Source: Rhexocercosporidium sp. MPI-PUGE-AT-0058 (taxonomy: Eukaryota; Ascomycota; Leotiomycetes; Helotiales). From it: DNA of 64,000 nucleotides. The DNA lies in NCBI GenBank assembly GCA_020746875.1, contig JAGTJL010000001.1, positions 3,968,001 to 4,032,000 on the forward strand. Direction: 5' to 3'. A program made the translations under genes and the position numbers. The notes under the pieces are model-generated. The model was given only the letters and a program-made list of their open reading frames with translations, did not search any database and had not been told where the DNA came from. Positions 34,021-46,898 of the stretch are shown piece by piece (positions within the stretch are counted from its first letter, which is position 1; every line of letters starts with the position of its first letter).

Positions 34021-35795
34021 TTCGTTTTGAGATGGGTTTGTTTACTGATTAGGCGAGACCAAGACTCTAGGTCAGAGCTCATCCCGTCTGTTTCTGTTGT
34101 CCCGTAGCAATTCCTGCAGTGCCCGGTCCGTATGACGATACATACCCTTGATTACTAGGAATATCGGGACATTCAACAGTTTACGCGCAATTGCTATCGA
34201 ATACTGCACTCGAGGGGAAGTCCGCGGACGAAGCCCCAAACAGACTTCTCAGCAATCTCTTTTGGCATCCTCCGACTACCAGGCTCTTATTGTTCAAGGC
34301 GCATGTCTTCCATCGCGTATCCGCAACACGTTACAGATCAGTCTGATGAGAAATATGGTCGATGCTTGATCATTGAGAGATGTGAACCTTGCACCTGCCG
34401 GCCCATTCGTTGAGGGTGTGCTCGAGCGGCGGAAGGAAAACATATCAGCAAATCAAAGCAATTTTACCACAACAGAGCTCTAAGCACGGCTCCTTCGAGA
34501 GTCCTTGACACCTATCTCGTTGCACGCCTTATCTAGACCATTAAAAGTTACCGATCTGGGAGACTGTGGGACGGTTCCTGGTTGCTGTTCATCGAGCCAC
34601 CATTGATCAGGTGTAATTCCCGGCTTTGTATGTGGACGATTAGCCACACTATAGAGAAAGTATCGAGACATTACTTCTGCCATATTTCACACTTAGCTAA
34701 GATCTGTCGTGTTCAGGCTCAGGATTGTCAATAGATACTAACACGTGATCAGGCCTGTTCTTAAATTCGTTCTGGGAAAGAAAGTGTAGGACCAGCCATT
34801 GATTAGCAGAAAGAACGTGAAATCTACTAGATTTGCTTTTATTCGTGATTCACTCGTGATGGGGCAGTTACAAATCTCTGAATTCCCTCTTCTTGAGATG
34901 GTGCCATGCCTACTTAGATATTGATGCCTTGCTGTGTCCGCGCATGCTAATATCGATACTGGCATCCTTGTCATCCCAATCTCCATCAATGATTAATCAC
35001 ACCACCTACACCTCATGCACATCTTAAAAGCTAGACCGAACGAACGCCTCTTGCCCGCAGCTAACAAGCCTTGCCCGATACCCCTCTCCCAGATCCCACT
35101 CTAAGTCGACAGCATCCCAGGAATCTGGATAGCGTCAAGAAAGGCCCAGCTCCAACGATCTTCCTCCGCAAGCATGCATATCGTACCGTGAGTAGTCTGT
35201 AAGACAAGATTGGATGAGCGGGCCCGAACGATTCCCCAACAGCGAGAAAGTGTAATTCCTCCCCTCCATCCCTTGCAATAACGGGGGAGCGCTTTGAATC
35301 TCCGACCCCACCTTCAGATCCATGACGTTGACGCGCAAAGGACGAGATCCGCCCGGCTGCCGTCTTATTTTATGTTTCCAGGTGGATATGAACATCCGCC
35401 CGTGGCTGCCGCCTGGTCTTCAAGGTTGTCTTATCGTGCGATTCATTCGTTCCGAATCGTTCGTGCGCGGAGCACGGCAGGATTTAAGTGAGCTTGGCAG
35501 TGGCTATCACCCACAAACTCACTATCTTGCTCTTCGTAGAGAGGCTAATCGTTGAACGCCAACGTGAAGCTCCCAATGGGGAACGGACCATGATGGCTAG
35601 GCCGAGATGGCGGCATTTGGTGGGTGTGGAGATTCGTTTGATTCAGAGAGATTGCATAGATATTCACGGCTTCTTCTGTAGTCGTTGTTTCCAGCTCTAG
35701 TACCTGAAGATCGATGTCGATGTCCAGCTTGTCAAGTCTTTTATCTCTATCTTCATTGTCAGGATAGAGTGCTGCTGTTTCTCTTGTTCTCCGCC
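34021..35795. other. intergenic region
   Basis: No continuous gene. The left part may contain further unreadable remains of the aminotransferase. Confidence 0.4.
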
Positions 35796-38700
35796 ATGGC
35801 TCCTATGTTGATCGACCCTCCTGTCTCGGATCCTACTGAAGGGAGGTCCATCTCGACGTGTTCTGATCCTTTGGTTGTTCCCTCATGCAATACTTCGAAG
35901 CGCGTGAGGGAGCTTTGGTGGCTTCACGGCGACCCTCATTCAACGAGATACGCGGATCCCAGACTCGTCAGCTTGGCAGCTTTAGTCCGGCATGATGGTG
36001 CAGTCTACAAGTCACAGAAAGCGTTTCTCTATCCAGCCACAGCAGATCCATTGACAGAATACAAGTCCATGAGTTGGAATGAGTTCGATACTGTTACCGA
36101 GACAATCGCCTTGACTTACGCTTATCAACTGGAGAACGAGCTTCAACAAGCAAATATTTATCAACAACAGCCAACTGTCGCTCTCCTTGGAGTTGGAAAG
36201 AACATCGAGTACTTCTGCACTCAGCTGGCTCTTCAAAAACTAGGTGTGAGGGTCCTCCTGCTCGCCGAATCAAATCCACCAAACGCATTGTACTATCTCC
36301 TGGACAGCTGCCAAGCTCTGGCAGTGATCACAGATGCAAAGAACGCCAGCACGAATACGAATGGCATCCGAAAGTTGGACATGATAGAGTCTTTACCTCA
36401 AGGCTCAGTCGCAGAGTCGGAGCAGGTCGACAAAGTTAAGTTTCAAGACTTTGGTGATGTTTGGGAGAGACATTCGTTCATCATCCACTCGTCTGGCTCT
36501 ACTGGCATGCCTAAACCCATCGTTCACACCAATAGAAGCATGATGTTAATAGCGAGGATGTATCGCTTGTTCCAGGACTTTGAAATCGGGAACTGGTTTC
36601 TTCTCTTTCCTCTGTAAGTAGAAGCTACCTTGTATCGAGTCTCGAGTCTGATGTTTCAGGTATCATATTGCCGGAATTTCTATTGCGCTTTCCAATCTCC
36701 CTAATGGTCAAATATTGTCTTTTCCGCCGCTTTCATGGCCACCTTCGTCATCTTCAATTTTCTCTGCCTGGAAGACGCTGTCTGAAATGGGGCACCCAGT
36801 CCAATGTGTTCACTGTGCACCTACACTTATCGAAAACATGTTCGAGTACATCACTACTGACAGTCATGACTTCACTCCCCTTACTTCTCTCGAAATCCTC
36901 CAACCAGGTGGAGCAGCGCTCTCAGACAGCATTGTGAAAGCTCTCGTCACTGCGGGTGTAAATGTCAAAACCACCTACGGAAGCACTGAGATCGGACCCC
37001 CATTCCGAACAATCGGGCCAAGAGACAGTCCAGACTGTTACAGGTTCCGAAATCTATATCCAGATAGCCCTTTCCTGAAGATGGAGGAGGTGGGTGAAGG
37101 GATCTTCGAGTGTGTGGTTTTTAAGGGGTTCGAGCTTGCTGCCGAATTATGGCAGCAGAGCGATGCACCTTATAGGACCAACGATATATTTGTTCAAGAT
37201 CCGCCTGGAAGCGGGTACTTCACGATGCAGGGCCGGAAAGATGATATCCTCGTCCATAGTAATGGCGAGAATACCAGTGCTGGACCTTTGCAACTTGATA
37301 TTCAAACAGGATCCAGAGTCATTCACAAAGCTCTTGCTCTTGGTCACTCCAAACCTTGCGTCAGTCTTTTGGTCGAAGTACACGAGGACTATGATCCCAA
37401 AGACACAGCCATCGAGGAGATGATCTGGGAAGCAGTACAAGCTGTGACGGCTCGATATCCAAAGCATTCTCAGATCTTACGGTCTATGATCTACGTTCTT
37501 CCTAGTGGAGCCAATCTCCCAATAACACCAAAGGGGAATGTCAAGCGAAAAGAAGCAGAGCGAATCTTCGCTGCTGAGATCGAAGCGCTCTACTCAGACA
37601 CGTTCTCACCTCCTTCGACGTCGTGTCAAGATGAAGAGTCGTTGGCAGAATATCTTCGCTCTCTCTTTTCCACATTGTCGAATGTCCCTACCTCAGAGAT
37701 AAACGACTACACGACCCTTTATGATCTAGGAATCAGCTCACTTACAGCCCTCTCCTTACGAGCATCCCTATCAAACCATCTATCCCGCCCAATCACCATA
37801 AGTACTCTCTTCGAGAACCCCTCAATCTCAAAACTCGTCACCACTCTCACACCACCGCCCTCAGATTACGGCTCAACTGCAGAATCAGGGCACAAGCCAA
37901 ACTCAGCAGAAACAATTAACCGCATAATAACCTCTCTAACTTCCGAATTATCATCATGGCCTGCCCGCCCTCAAATCCCTTCATATCCACCCACGTCGAA
38001 ACAAACAGTCCTTTTAACGGGCTCTTCAGGCTCCCTCGGCACTTCACTCCTCACCACCCTATCCGCATCCCCTCAAATCACCAAGATCTATGCCCTCATA
38101 CGCGGTCCATCCGCAGTAGAGAAACTTCATTCCTCACTCACCCGCCGCGGTCTCGATACCTCCATCCTTGACCTCAAGGCTGAAGACGGCAGCAAGAAAA
38201 TTGAAGTCTTGAATTTCAGCATGCGTGACTCTCTATTAGGGCTTGATATCGAGACATATGCCATGCTAGCGAGAGAGGTGACGATCGTTCTTGCTGGGGC
38301 ATGGAAGATGGATTTCAACTTACCTGTTGAGGAGTTCGAGGGGGATTGCATCAAGAGTAAGCCAACCCAAACTCCGCGACTATCCGTAACCCATAATCCT
38401 TCAGTGTACAGAATAAGAAATTAGCTACTAACCCGACACGTTCATAGATACGATGTCTCTCCTCCGTCTCTGCCACGCCGGCTGTCCGAAGACCTTCGCT
38501 TTCACGAGCAGTATCAGCACATGTATGGGCTCAGCCACTTTCTCGCCGAAAATACCGTCGCTCATTATCCCCGAATCACCTATCGGATCTGATCCCAGTA
38601 TTGCGCTGTCAACGGGGTATGCGCAGAGTAAATACATTAGTAAGTCTCTCACCTACCTCCCCCTCTCCCTTCCTCTTTCAAAATACCATCTAAGTACCCC

Positions 38701-39449
38701 AACCTAACATCGACCTCCCAGTCGAGCGCATAACACAAACAGCCTCCCGCCTCCTCCACCTCCCCATCAAACTCCTGCGCGTAGGCCAACTCTCAGGCCA
38801 CACTCGGACAGGCCACTGGTCAACAGACGAGATGTGGCCGATTATGTTCGCGACCTCGTTCCATCCCGATGTTGGTGCTCTTCCGCTTTTTGAGGGTAAG
38901 AGTGTCGATTGGATACCGGTTGATATTGCTGCTGGGACGATTGTTGAGGTTTTGCTGCAAGATTCCGAGGGCGGAGTGGCCGGAGAGAAACAGGATGCTG
39001 GGAGGGGAGAGGGTGGGAATTATGATGTCCATAATATAGTCAACCCCCACAGTATCTCCTGGAGTACTCTTGTGGACATGCTACAAGACTCTAGACGGAA
39101 GAACGGACAAGAAAAGCTACAGGAGATATCGATGAGAGAATGGACGAAGCGTCTCGTTGCTCTTTCTTCTTCCACAACCACAATGTCAAAGCAAGATAAG
39201 CAACCACTCCCCGGTCTCCGCCTCCTCCAATTCTTCGAGGACATGGCAGCCGCTGAATCAGGCGAGGCCAACACCAAAGACGATGATGTCAAAGGTGGAG
39301 AAAACCAGGGAGGAGGAGAAAAGAGTAAAGTCTTCCAAACGGACAAGACGAGGGGTATGAGTAGCTCATTGAGGGAATGTGAGGTTTTCAACGGGGAATG
39401 GGTGGCTGCGTATTTGAGGGGGTGGAGAGAGGGTGGGTTTCTTCCTTGA
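35796..39449 (+). CDS. NRPS-like carboxylate reductase (adenylation-carrier-thioester reductase)
   Basis: Single-module enzyme predicted to activate a carboxylic acid with ATP, load it on a carrier and reduce the thioester with NAD(P)H. Four exons, 35796-36613, 36660-38356, 38448-38639 and 38722-39449, close in frame to 1144 residues. The adenylation domain (about 40-560) shows SSGSTGMPKPIVHTN (A3), TYGSTEIGP (A5) and RTNDIF with GRKDD (A7/A8). The carrier domain contains DLGISSLTAL, in which a Ser is in place for phosphopantetheine. The reductase domain begins LLTGSSGSLGTSLL (Rossmann), has Y-x-x-x-K as YAQSK, and ends with LRVGQLSG and a long C-terminal part. No condensation domain is present. 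It stands without tailoring neighbours, so it may act alone like alpha-aminoadipate-reductase relatives. The Met at 35796 was chosen because the domain homology begins soon after it. Confidence 0.92.
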
Positions 39450-40302
39450 GTTCTCTCTCCTTTAGGAATTTTGTTACATTCCTGTGAGGAGGTTGAGAAG
39501 GGGATGTTTGAGGTGGATGGTGGGGATGAGGTGGATGGGACTGAGAGGATGGCAGAGGATGGGAGTGCTGGAAGGTTGTGAGTGTTCTTAGCGATAGGAA
39601 CGCCGGGAGCGCTGCAGCCTCCTACCGATCTTCATTACCACAGTTCAGGAATTGGGATTTTCTTTAGAGAGTCACTGTTTTGCACTGGCATAAGAGCACA
39701 TATATGCTCTTGATGAAACCCTCAAAAGACCGCCGAAAGGGAAGAGCATGACGTGAAGGAGAAGGTGGCATAGCATTGCTATTATCATAAATCGTTATCT
39801 TGTCATTTCTTTTCATTCAATCTCATTCCACTCGTCTGTCTGTCTGGCAATATATTACAATAAAGCATTAGACCAAGTCCCAGCATGCCAAGTACTCATA
39901 GCACCTAAGACTCGTGATTTCTTTTCGTTCATTCCCTTGTTATTGCATCCCACGTCCTTTCAGGACGATTAATGAAATGAAATGGTATGCACCCAACTCC
40001 AACCCCGACCCATGCAAACGAAATCAACCCATCCCAGCCTCGATGAATGCCATCCAATCCGATATACGCCAAGTAAATGCCATCTATGCTTGCCTCCTAA
40101 TGAACTCCACGCTCCAACCCAAACAGAACCTGACTTAAGCGAAATGACCTATTCTGATCGGTAGCTATATTCCCCAAACATGAAGGAATTGATGTATCCA
40201 TGCTGATATCGAAATAGAATGGATTGATGTTCGTACGAATTCGTAAATGTAGTCATGGAATCCTAATTTCGGTCACGATGTAGCGACCCTCTGGTGTTCT
40301 GT
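39450..40302. other. gap between convergent genes
   Basis: Repeats of TGGATGG and GGGATG type at 39500-39570 only; no gene seen. Confidence 0.4.
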
Positions 40303-41972
40303 TCATGAAGGAGGATCGTTTTGAGCTCGAGTCCGAATACGGAATGTATCCCTTAGTCGGTTGGTTAACCTGGCTCTTCGACTAGGTTCTTCGGCGATGT
40401 TTTCGTTGTTCACTGGTTCTCCACCAGCTCGTTGGGTTTCCTCTCGGAGTTGACGAAGTGCTGCAATTCGCTCGTCAGGTGGAGCGTGACGAAGTCGATT
40501 GAGATCAAGGAAGCGGGAGACTCGTCTACGTTGATGAGCGCTTCCGTCACTGGAAGCTCTGGAGGTCTCTTCATTGGCTGATAGCGGTGGGGGTAGCTCT
40601 CCTTCTGCGTTGGACGTTACGGACGTGACGGGCCGGAGGTCATGCCGACTAAATAAAGTTAGTGGTCATCATAAAACTTTGGATTCAGACATACCATAAT
40701 GGACAAGTTCCGGACACGTTCAAGAGCCAGGGATCGATACAAGCAGGATGGTACTTGTGGTCACAAGGTAATACTCGAACGTCTTCGCCAGTCGTGAAGT
40801 CTTCTGTGCAGATTGAACATCCCAATTCACCTTCCTTTGGTACGGCAGCCTCTCTAGTTTTAACAGACTCAGCCTGCGCCGCTCCTAATCCGGATGCAAC
40901 GGAAGTAGTGGTGTCCGAAGGTGGTTTTGCTTTCGTCTCATTCTGTTTGCTATCCGTTGTGGCTACAACAGGTGCATTAGTTGTAGTGACAGTACCAGAA
41001 GTCTGGCTAAGCGCATTTCCATCTTCAAGTTCCACATCTCCATTCGCATTCTTCGCCGGTTCTGGGTCGCCAAACTTCACAATAGGAAGTGTCTCCAACA
41101 TAGCCCTTGCAAGACCTTTTGCACGGCTTTGCCTTGGTCTTCCTGCCAGCCCATTTCGTGGTCCGTATCTTTCCGGATGTCGGTGGGCTCGGATGGCACC
41201 TGTAGCAATTATGACCAAGAACAGCAGTGTAATGATACCTGTGATACTGTACAGGATGCTCATAGCTACTGCAGTCGTCGGTGCCGGACCTCCCGGAGTT
41301 GCCGGATCAGATGAATGCTGAGGTGGGGTATTCCCCAATGTGGCCGTCCCATTATTGACACCAATATTCGCAACCAAACTATTCGAGTCCTTGTAATCGA
41401 TGCCTGCAATTCCCATGAGTTCTCTCGACTTTACTGCAGAGATCATTGAGAAGAGCGAGGTATAACCAAAGTCTCCAGTGATATTGCATGATTGAGCCCC
41501 CAAACTATACAGCACGATTGCCTTGGGCTTTTGATCGCAGGCCGTTTTGATCACGTCTGATGCATCGATATTCGAGCCGTTCGGATCGCAGTTAATCAAC
41601 GCAATTTCGGAGCTCGTAATGTTCTCGACTGTCGCGTAGGTTGCCGCTTTCAATGGACCTGAGAATGCTATGGCCTGCAAAGGAGTTAGGACTGCAGGTT
41701 CAAGTTGACTGGAAATGTGGAATACGCACGCCGACTCTGACTTGGTTCTGTCCCTTCCCCATCTCCTCGGTCAGAGGAGCAATTTTGTATGTCCTTGTGT
41801 CGAATACCGGTCCTCCTGTGAGCCTCAAGCTTGTCACTGCATTGGTCTCTGAGGAGGGAAGGGTGTCGTTCGTGGGCTGTACGGATTGAGCGGAAGCAAG
41901 CATCCCAGAGCCTGTGAGGAGGGAGAGCGATAAGAGAGCGGCCATGGCCCTCGCAACGGTCGACGTTGCCAT
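40303..41972 (-). CDS. RING-H2 E3 ubiquitin ligase, PA-TM-RING type
   Basis: Predicted membrane-anchored ubiquitin ligase of the endolysosomal system. Three exons, 41972-41730, 41674-40695 and 40648-40303, give 522 residues. A signal peptide occupies about residues 1-29 (LLSLSLLTGSGMLASAQS). A luminal PA-like domain follows, with N-glycosylation sites. A single transmembrane segment lies at about residues 220-245 (ILYSITGIITLLFLVIIATG). The RING-H2 begins CSICTEDF, continues LPCDHKYHPACIDPWL and is completed across the last intron as CPLCRHDL. Without this splice the frame would stop at CPLWYV, so the intron (40649-40694) is certain. The tail is basic and rich in Arg/Glu. Confidence 0.92.
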
Positions 41973-44900
41973 GTTGATTGATTGCTGTTGAACAAGAGAA
42001 AGGAAAGGAAAGGGTGAGAGGAGCTCGATATGTTGTCGTCCTCACATATCCTACGATGCGAAGGGGATAAAGAGGTGGCGTGCGCGGAAGGTGTGTGGAA
42101 GAGAGGATGTCTGGTCTGGATAGTGAAACCTTGTTGCGAGTCCGATGTTTAGGGATGGACCGATCTTGCTTAGTAACGGGAGCTCGGCTGGGGGAGGGGA
42201 GCTGCGGTGCGATAGAGGTCGGTTATCGGTATCGGGACTCCAGTATATTTATTGATTTATTGATCGGTCGATGATGTGATGATGTGATGGATGACCTAGG
42301 TATATATCGAGGCGGTCAATCAATTCGACAAAATAGGGTGAATGAGGCGTAAGAAGCTTCGGGGAGGATGCAAGTGATATTTGTATGGCGCAGGCGTAAG
42401 TGCAGGTGTAAGAGCAAGTAAAGTAAGTATAGCTGCAAAGCCGATATGATTGATAAGATGAAGCTAATGATGTTTTGATAGTGGCAACGGTGTAGCAGCA
42501 GCATGAGTGACAGTGGCACCGGAACAAGAAGTGTTTGGAAGTCAATTGACTTGCCGCGACGAGACGAGACAAGCGAAGCGGTCTGATCTGATATGATCTG
42601 ATGTATGCTGGATTCTGTTCTCTGCTAACTGTGTTCTTGTCATGTCCTGCGTTGCCTTACCTTACCTTACCTTCCCTTCCCTTCCCTTCCCTTCCCTTCC
42701 CTCACCTGCCTTGCATATGTATCATGGGTGTCAAGTCCCAGCCAGCGCTTCCCTTCTTCAACAAAGGAACGGAGGAAGCAATAGAATCCGAGTACCACAC
42801 CCCACTCACCAATACTCCCAAGGGATCGGCCCAGGGGGCAGGCCCGCGGCATTTTTATGCTCCGGGGCCCACGGAGACTTCTGAAGATGGATCCTTGTCC
42901 ATGTGCCGTGCGTGTCAGAGCATGAACACCGAAAAGAAGGGAGAACGTTAACCTTCAACCACACATCTTCTCCTAAGACACAGAACAAGCATCGAAAACG
43001 TCCGATGAGGCATAGTGCTGATGCCATATGGCTTGGGTGGCTGGAACCAAGGCTTTGAACTGGTTGAAACGTTCAATCAATAACTCAGCGGCAGCCGTCT
43101 TACGGAGCTTTTGTCTTACCGTGTCATGTCAGAACTGCTCTGAAGACTTGCCTTCCACTCTCTTTTCTATCGAAGTCTTTGGTTATTTGGAATCAAGGTC
43201 ATAAGGATAAGGAAGACCAGATCTTCATAGCTTCTCGTTGTACACCACCACCACTCTCTGGATTTCTTCCAAACACTCAACTGCAAAGCCGTCTGAGCTC
43301 AAGTCATGCCATGAGCGTCTAAAACCCCCCTGGCCGGCATTTGATACAAGGGTATCAAAGCATTTATCAACAACCGCCAAGTCATTCAATAGCCTGTCTC
43401 GGCCAATCAGCGAGCGACACCTCCACCCAAACCAACCCGATGCCACAAGCACCAGGAAGTGTATGCAGGCAGCTCACGTGTATGACTGGCGAGTCGTAGT
43501 CCATATACAAGAGCCCAGTTCGAGGCAACATTCCCGAAGCGAGAACCTTTCTTCTTCTGCCTCGAATTGATTTGGAAACTTCTCTGCACATGAACTATGC
43601 ATCCGAACTCTCAGGCCTATGCGGTAGTGCATACGTACGGCATCGTTCTTCCCAGCACTGAAGCCTCCGATCATCTATTTGATGGGTCTGATTGGTTCGG
43701 GGTCCAAATTCTCTCGAGTCAGTTGAAGACCGTCGTTGCATCAATATCGTGACTTGTGAGCTCGGCATCCTCGGATTACAGCTGCAGCTTCGAGCCTCTC
43801 ACAGCTCCAGCATATGCAGCTTAACGGCCACATACATCCGCATCTCACCAGCATTCAAGCATCTTGCTTTCCGCAGCATCCGGACTATTGCATTCATCTG
43901 GAAGGTATGAAGCGGTGGACCGCATGCATGGCAGTTCAGACCGCAAAGTACTCGCATACCACACCACAGTTGGCATCAAGGCCGAGCCAACATCGAAGGC
44001 ATCTTCTTCAAAAATCTCGTATCCAAAGTCGCACTCGGGGATATTTTCAGCCGCCGTTCATTCAACCCGTTCATCCCTACTTCAAACAGTCCGGGGTACT
44101 CCATTCCCAGTCGAAGCCCCAAATATTTCATGTCACGAGGTTCCACGTGACATCCCCCAGAGTGCAGCAAGTCTCTGTTTACCCTATCACATTTTCTTGG
44201 ATCTACGAAACATCATCTTCCCACTTACGAATTACTATACATGAGAAGGGGTGTTTGTACGACTCCAGTGATATGAGGTCCGTTTCAATCAGCCAACAGA
44301 TGAGGAAAGCTGCGTTGAATCGACCAGGCATGATAGAAATATCAGCTAGGCTCTTGTATGTATACCTGTACTGTTAATGCATCTACACATCTTTTAGTAT
44401 GATCCTCCATTCCTATTCAAACCATATCGCCAGCTTCTACAACCATCTCAAGCCAGGACATATACCTCAATGACGGGCCTTCCCACTCTAACAATCCAAC
44501 AACCTTTCCAACAGAAATACTGAACCAAACCACACAACAAGCCTCTCCGCTTTGACATCCGTTTCAGAAATCTACACACTCATAAAGTTATGTTTCAGCA
44601 CACCCACACTCATTCACACACACTTCCCAAAATCCTCCTTGCGCATTGAGCCAGCCATTTAGCCTGAAGCGAGACGCAAGGCGCGAACTTCTCCTGTTTT
44701 CATTCGGATTGAACAGCACTCCGGGGAAAGTCAATAGCAGTACTACATAACCTACACACACACACACACCTCTCCCTTCGCATGCAGCATGCAGGACCCC
44801 TAAGTTTGTGATTAACCTCATCACATTAGTGCTGTGTAGTGCGGGAGATCGAAGATGAACAGAGACCAGACAAGCCTTTTATAACGCGCATCCTCCTGTT

Positions 44901-45107
44901 GATTTGAGCGACCATGTCTTGCTCACCTTCCTATCAAAAGTTCAAATATCCTTATATTCTGGAGTGCTTCTAGAACATGTAAAACTACTTTTGACACGTA
45001 ACGGACGACGACGACAACAACGATAGCGATAAAGATAATCCCCAACCTCATTCTAATTCTCAACTCGAATTTAATCCTGGTCATCACTCACTTCACCCAC
45101 CATCATC
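41973..45107. other. long intergenic region
   Basis: Over 3 kb without a convincing gene. Longer open frames (43814-44377, 43238-43570) have no motif, no recognisable exon structure and unlikely composition. It holds a pentanucleotide satellite (42657-42703) and a short CA repeat near 44753-44770. Confidence 0.45.
42657..42703. repeat. pentanucleotide microsatellite CCTTA/CCTTC
   Basis: Three CTTAC copies followed by about six CTTCC copies in direct tandem. Confidence 0.85.
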
Positions 45108-45997
45108 ATGCCACCGAAGTTCGCCTGGCCCTTCAAAAAAGTCCCCGACGATGAAGAACAACAACGACGAAACCTCCCAAAAAGTCTACCACGACCAACC
45201 AAAGAGCGCAAACCCCGTCTTCCAGCCCCGCCGCCCATAATAACCTCCTCCGAATCTCACACCCAATCTCAACCTCGTCCAAATCCAGGCCGGATACTAT
45301 GGACACAACTCACCCTCCGCACCATCTCCCTCTTAGCCAGCATGTCCGCCCTCACGATTGCTATATATGTGGCCATTGGACCGGTTGGTACTCAGCGTGC
45401 TTGGCCTGTTGTCTTCGTATCGGTCAGTTTAATGTTCATTTTCATGTTCATGCTCTCTCCAAGTCTTCTCCTCTTGGCTCGCTCGTCTTCATGGCTCGCT
45501 TCGAGGTTGTTGTGACCCACTTCCCCCCCTTTTTTTGCGCCCTCACTCTCCCTCCCCCTCGCCTAAACTAACCAGACCAACTAACAACCCCAAAGTCAAC
45601 ATTCACACTCCTCCTCTCGCTCCTTGAAGCCCTATTCCACCTCCGTCCCTTCATCCCTATCCCCATCCGCATCCTAAAAATCCCACGTCTCCATCCTATC
45701 GCTATCATCATAGCTGATTTACTAGCCGTGTGTCTCTCGATCTGGAGTTTTCTGGTCTTGTTTCTTGAGGTGTGGGAGGTTAGACGGGGTGGAGATGGAG
45801 GGGGAGGGAGAGGAGGGAGGGGTAGGATGGGGGAGGGGGATGTATTTTGCATGGTAGAGATGTGGATTGCTGTTGGGGTTGGGTATGTTTTGATTCCCTT
45901 GATTTTCTTTCCTTTTCCTTTTCCACTTTCTATCCCCGCTTTTCTAATCTCCGCCTCCATCATTTCGTCTTCAATTCAAGAGGGTGTGAAGAGTTAA
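45108..45997 (+). CDS. four-pass membrane protein, MARVEL-like layout
   Basis: A small membrane protein with a cytosolic N-terminus of about 65 residues, rich in Pro, Arg and Lys. Two exons, 45108-45422 and 45596-45997, joined in phase 0, give 238 residues with four hydrophobic segments: TISLLASMSALTIAIYVAI, the segment across the splice, IAIIIADLLAVCLSIWSFLV and a final Ile/Phe/Pro-rich one. A Gly-rich loop separates segments 3 and 4. This matches the layout of fungal MARVEL-type proteins, but I see no decisive motif. The donor (GTCAGT) is unusual and the intron, 173 bases, is long for the window; a read-through version of exon 1 stops at 45515 and would have only two segments. Confidence 0.6.
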
Positions 45998-46898
45998 CCG
46001 TAGTGAAATAGATTTATACACGCCCTCCTCTTCGCCTTCGATTGTATCGACTGCTGCAGTGCACGCTCGCCAAATAGCCGCGTGAATGAGTTGGGCTATC
46101 GCAAGAAAAGGAGGGGGACGAGTGGGGTTGGTGAGGATGTAATTGAGATGGACTGGGGATGAATTCTTCAACGACGATTTGCTTTGTCTCGGGATATGTT
46201 AAAGACTGCTGTTCTGGAAACTCGGCGAGTGTCAGTCACCTCGTCGATCGGATGTGCCCAGCCTCTGCCATTGAGCTCGAGTGTGGGGCCGAGAGCTAGG
46301 TCATATCAACGGATGGGAGGCGGTGTGATGCAACTTTTGCACCTGGAATGGGTCTACACCGCGCTTTGATGCTCTCGCAAGCTGGTGTATCTCACTTGCT
46401 CTCATGGACGAGTAAATGTCTTGTCGATCTTGTCGGGTGCGGGCATGCCTAAGAAGATATACACGCTACGTTCGCTGTCCTTGAAGGAAGCTGAGCTGAG
46501 CAGCGAGAGGCCTCACCTGGAGCGGATTGATGTTGTGTGGATGGACATTCCGAGTGGTGCAGCTAGACACTACGAATAACAAGTAATTATATAAGACTCG
46601 CTTAAGTTCGAATATCCGTCTCCTCGTTATTGAGACAGTAACATGCTTCGAGTCTAGGACTCAACCTGAGGGAGGAAACGAAACAAATCCTATCCCGTTC
46701 TTACCCTCAAACATGTGTGTTGCTAGCGGACTTACCTTACTAAAGCATGCGAGTTATCACTGCTACGAGATACCATGCTTCTCGGAGCAGTAAAAAGACA
46801 TACTCCACCCCGTTTTTGACCAGGGAAGTCTCCATAAAACCGAGTTTCGGCACCACCTCAATGAATATAAGCTATTGTTCCTCCCTCATTGAACGTCT
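45998..46898. other. intergenic, no gene seen
   Basis: Several short frames without family resemblance. Confidence 0.4.

Noticed and set aside
33017..35080. Two clusters of CTTGCCCG words (33017-33050 and 35051-35080)
   Set aside because: Short, C-rich words without a shared flank; they may be chance and I cannot tie them to a regulator.
43814..44377. 187-residue open frame
   Set aside because: Its composition is His/Ser/Gln/Arg-rich, with no motif and no conserved block; probably not coding.
44753..44770. CA-dinucleotide run
   Set aside because: A short simple repeat of no evident consequence.
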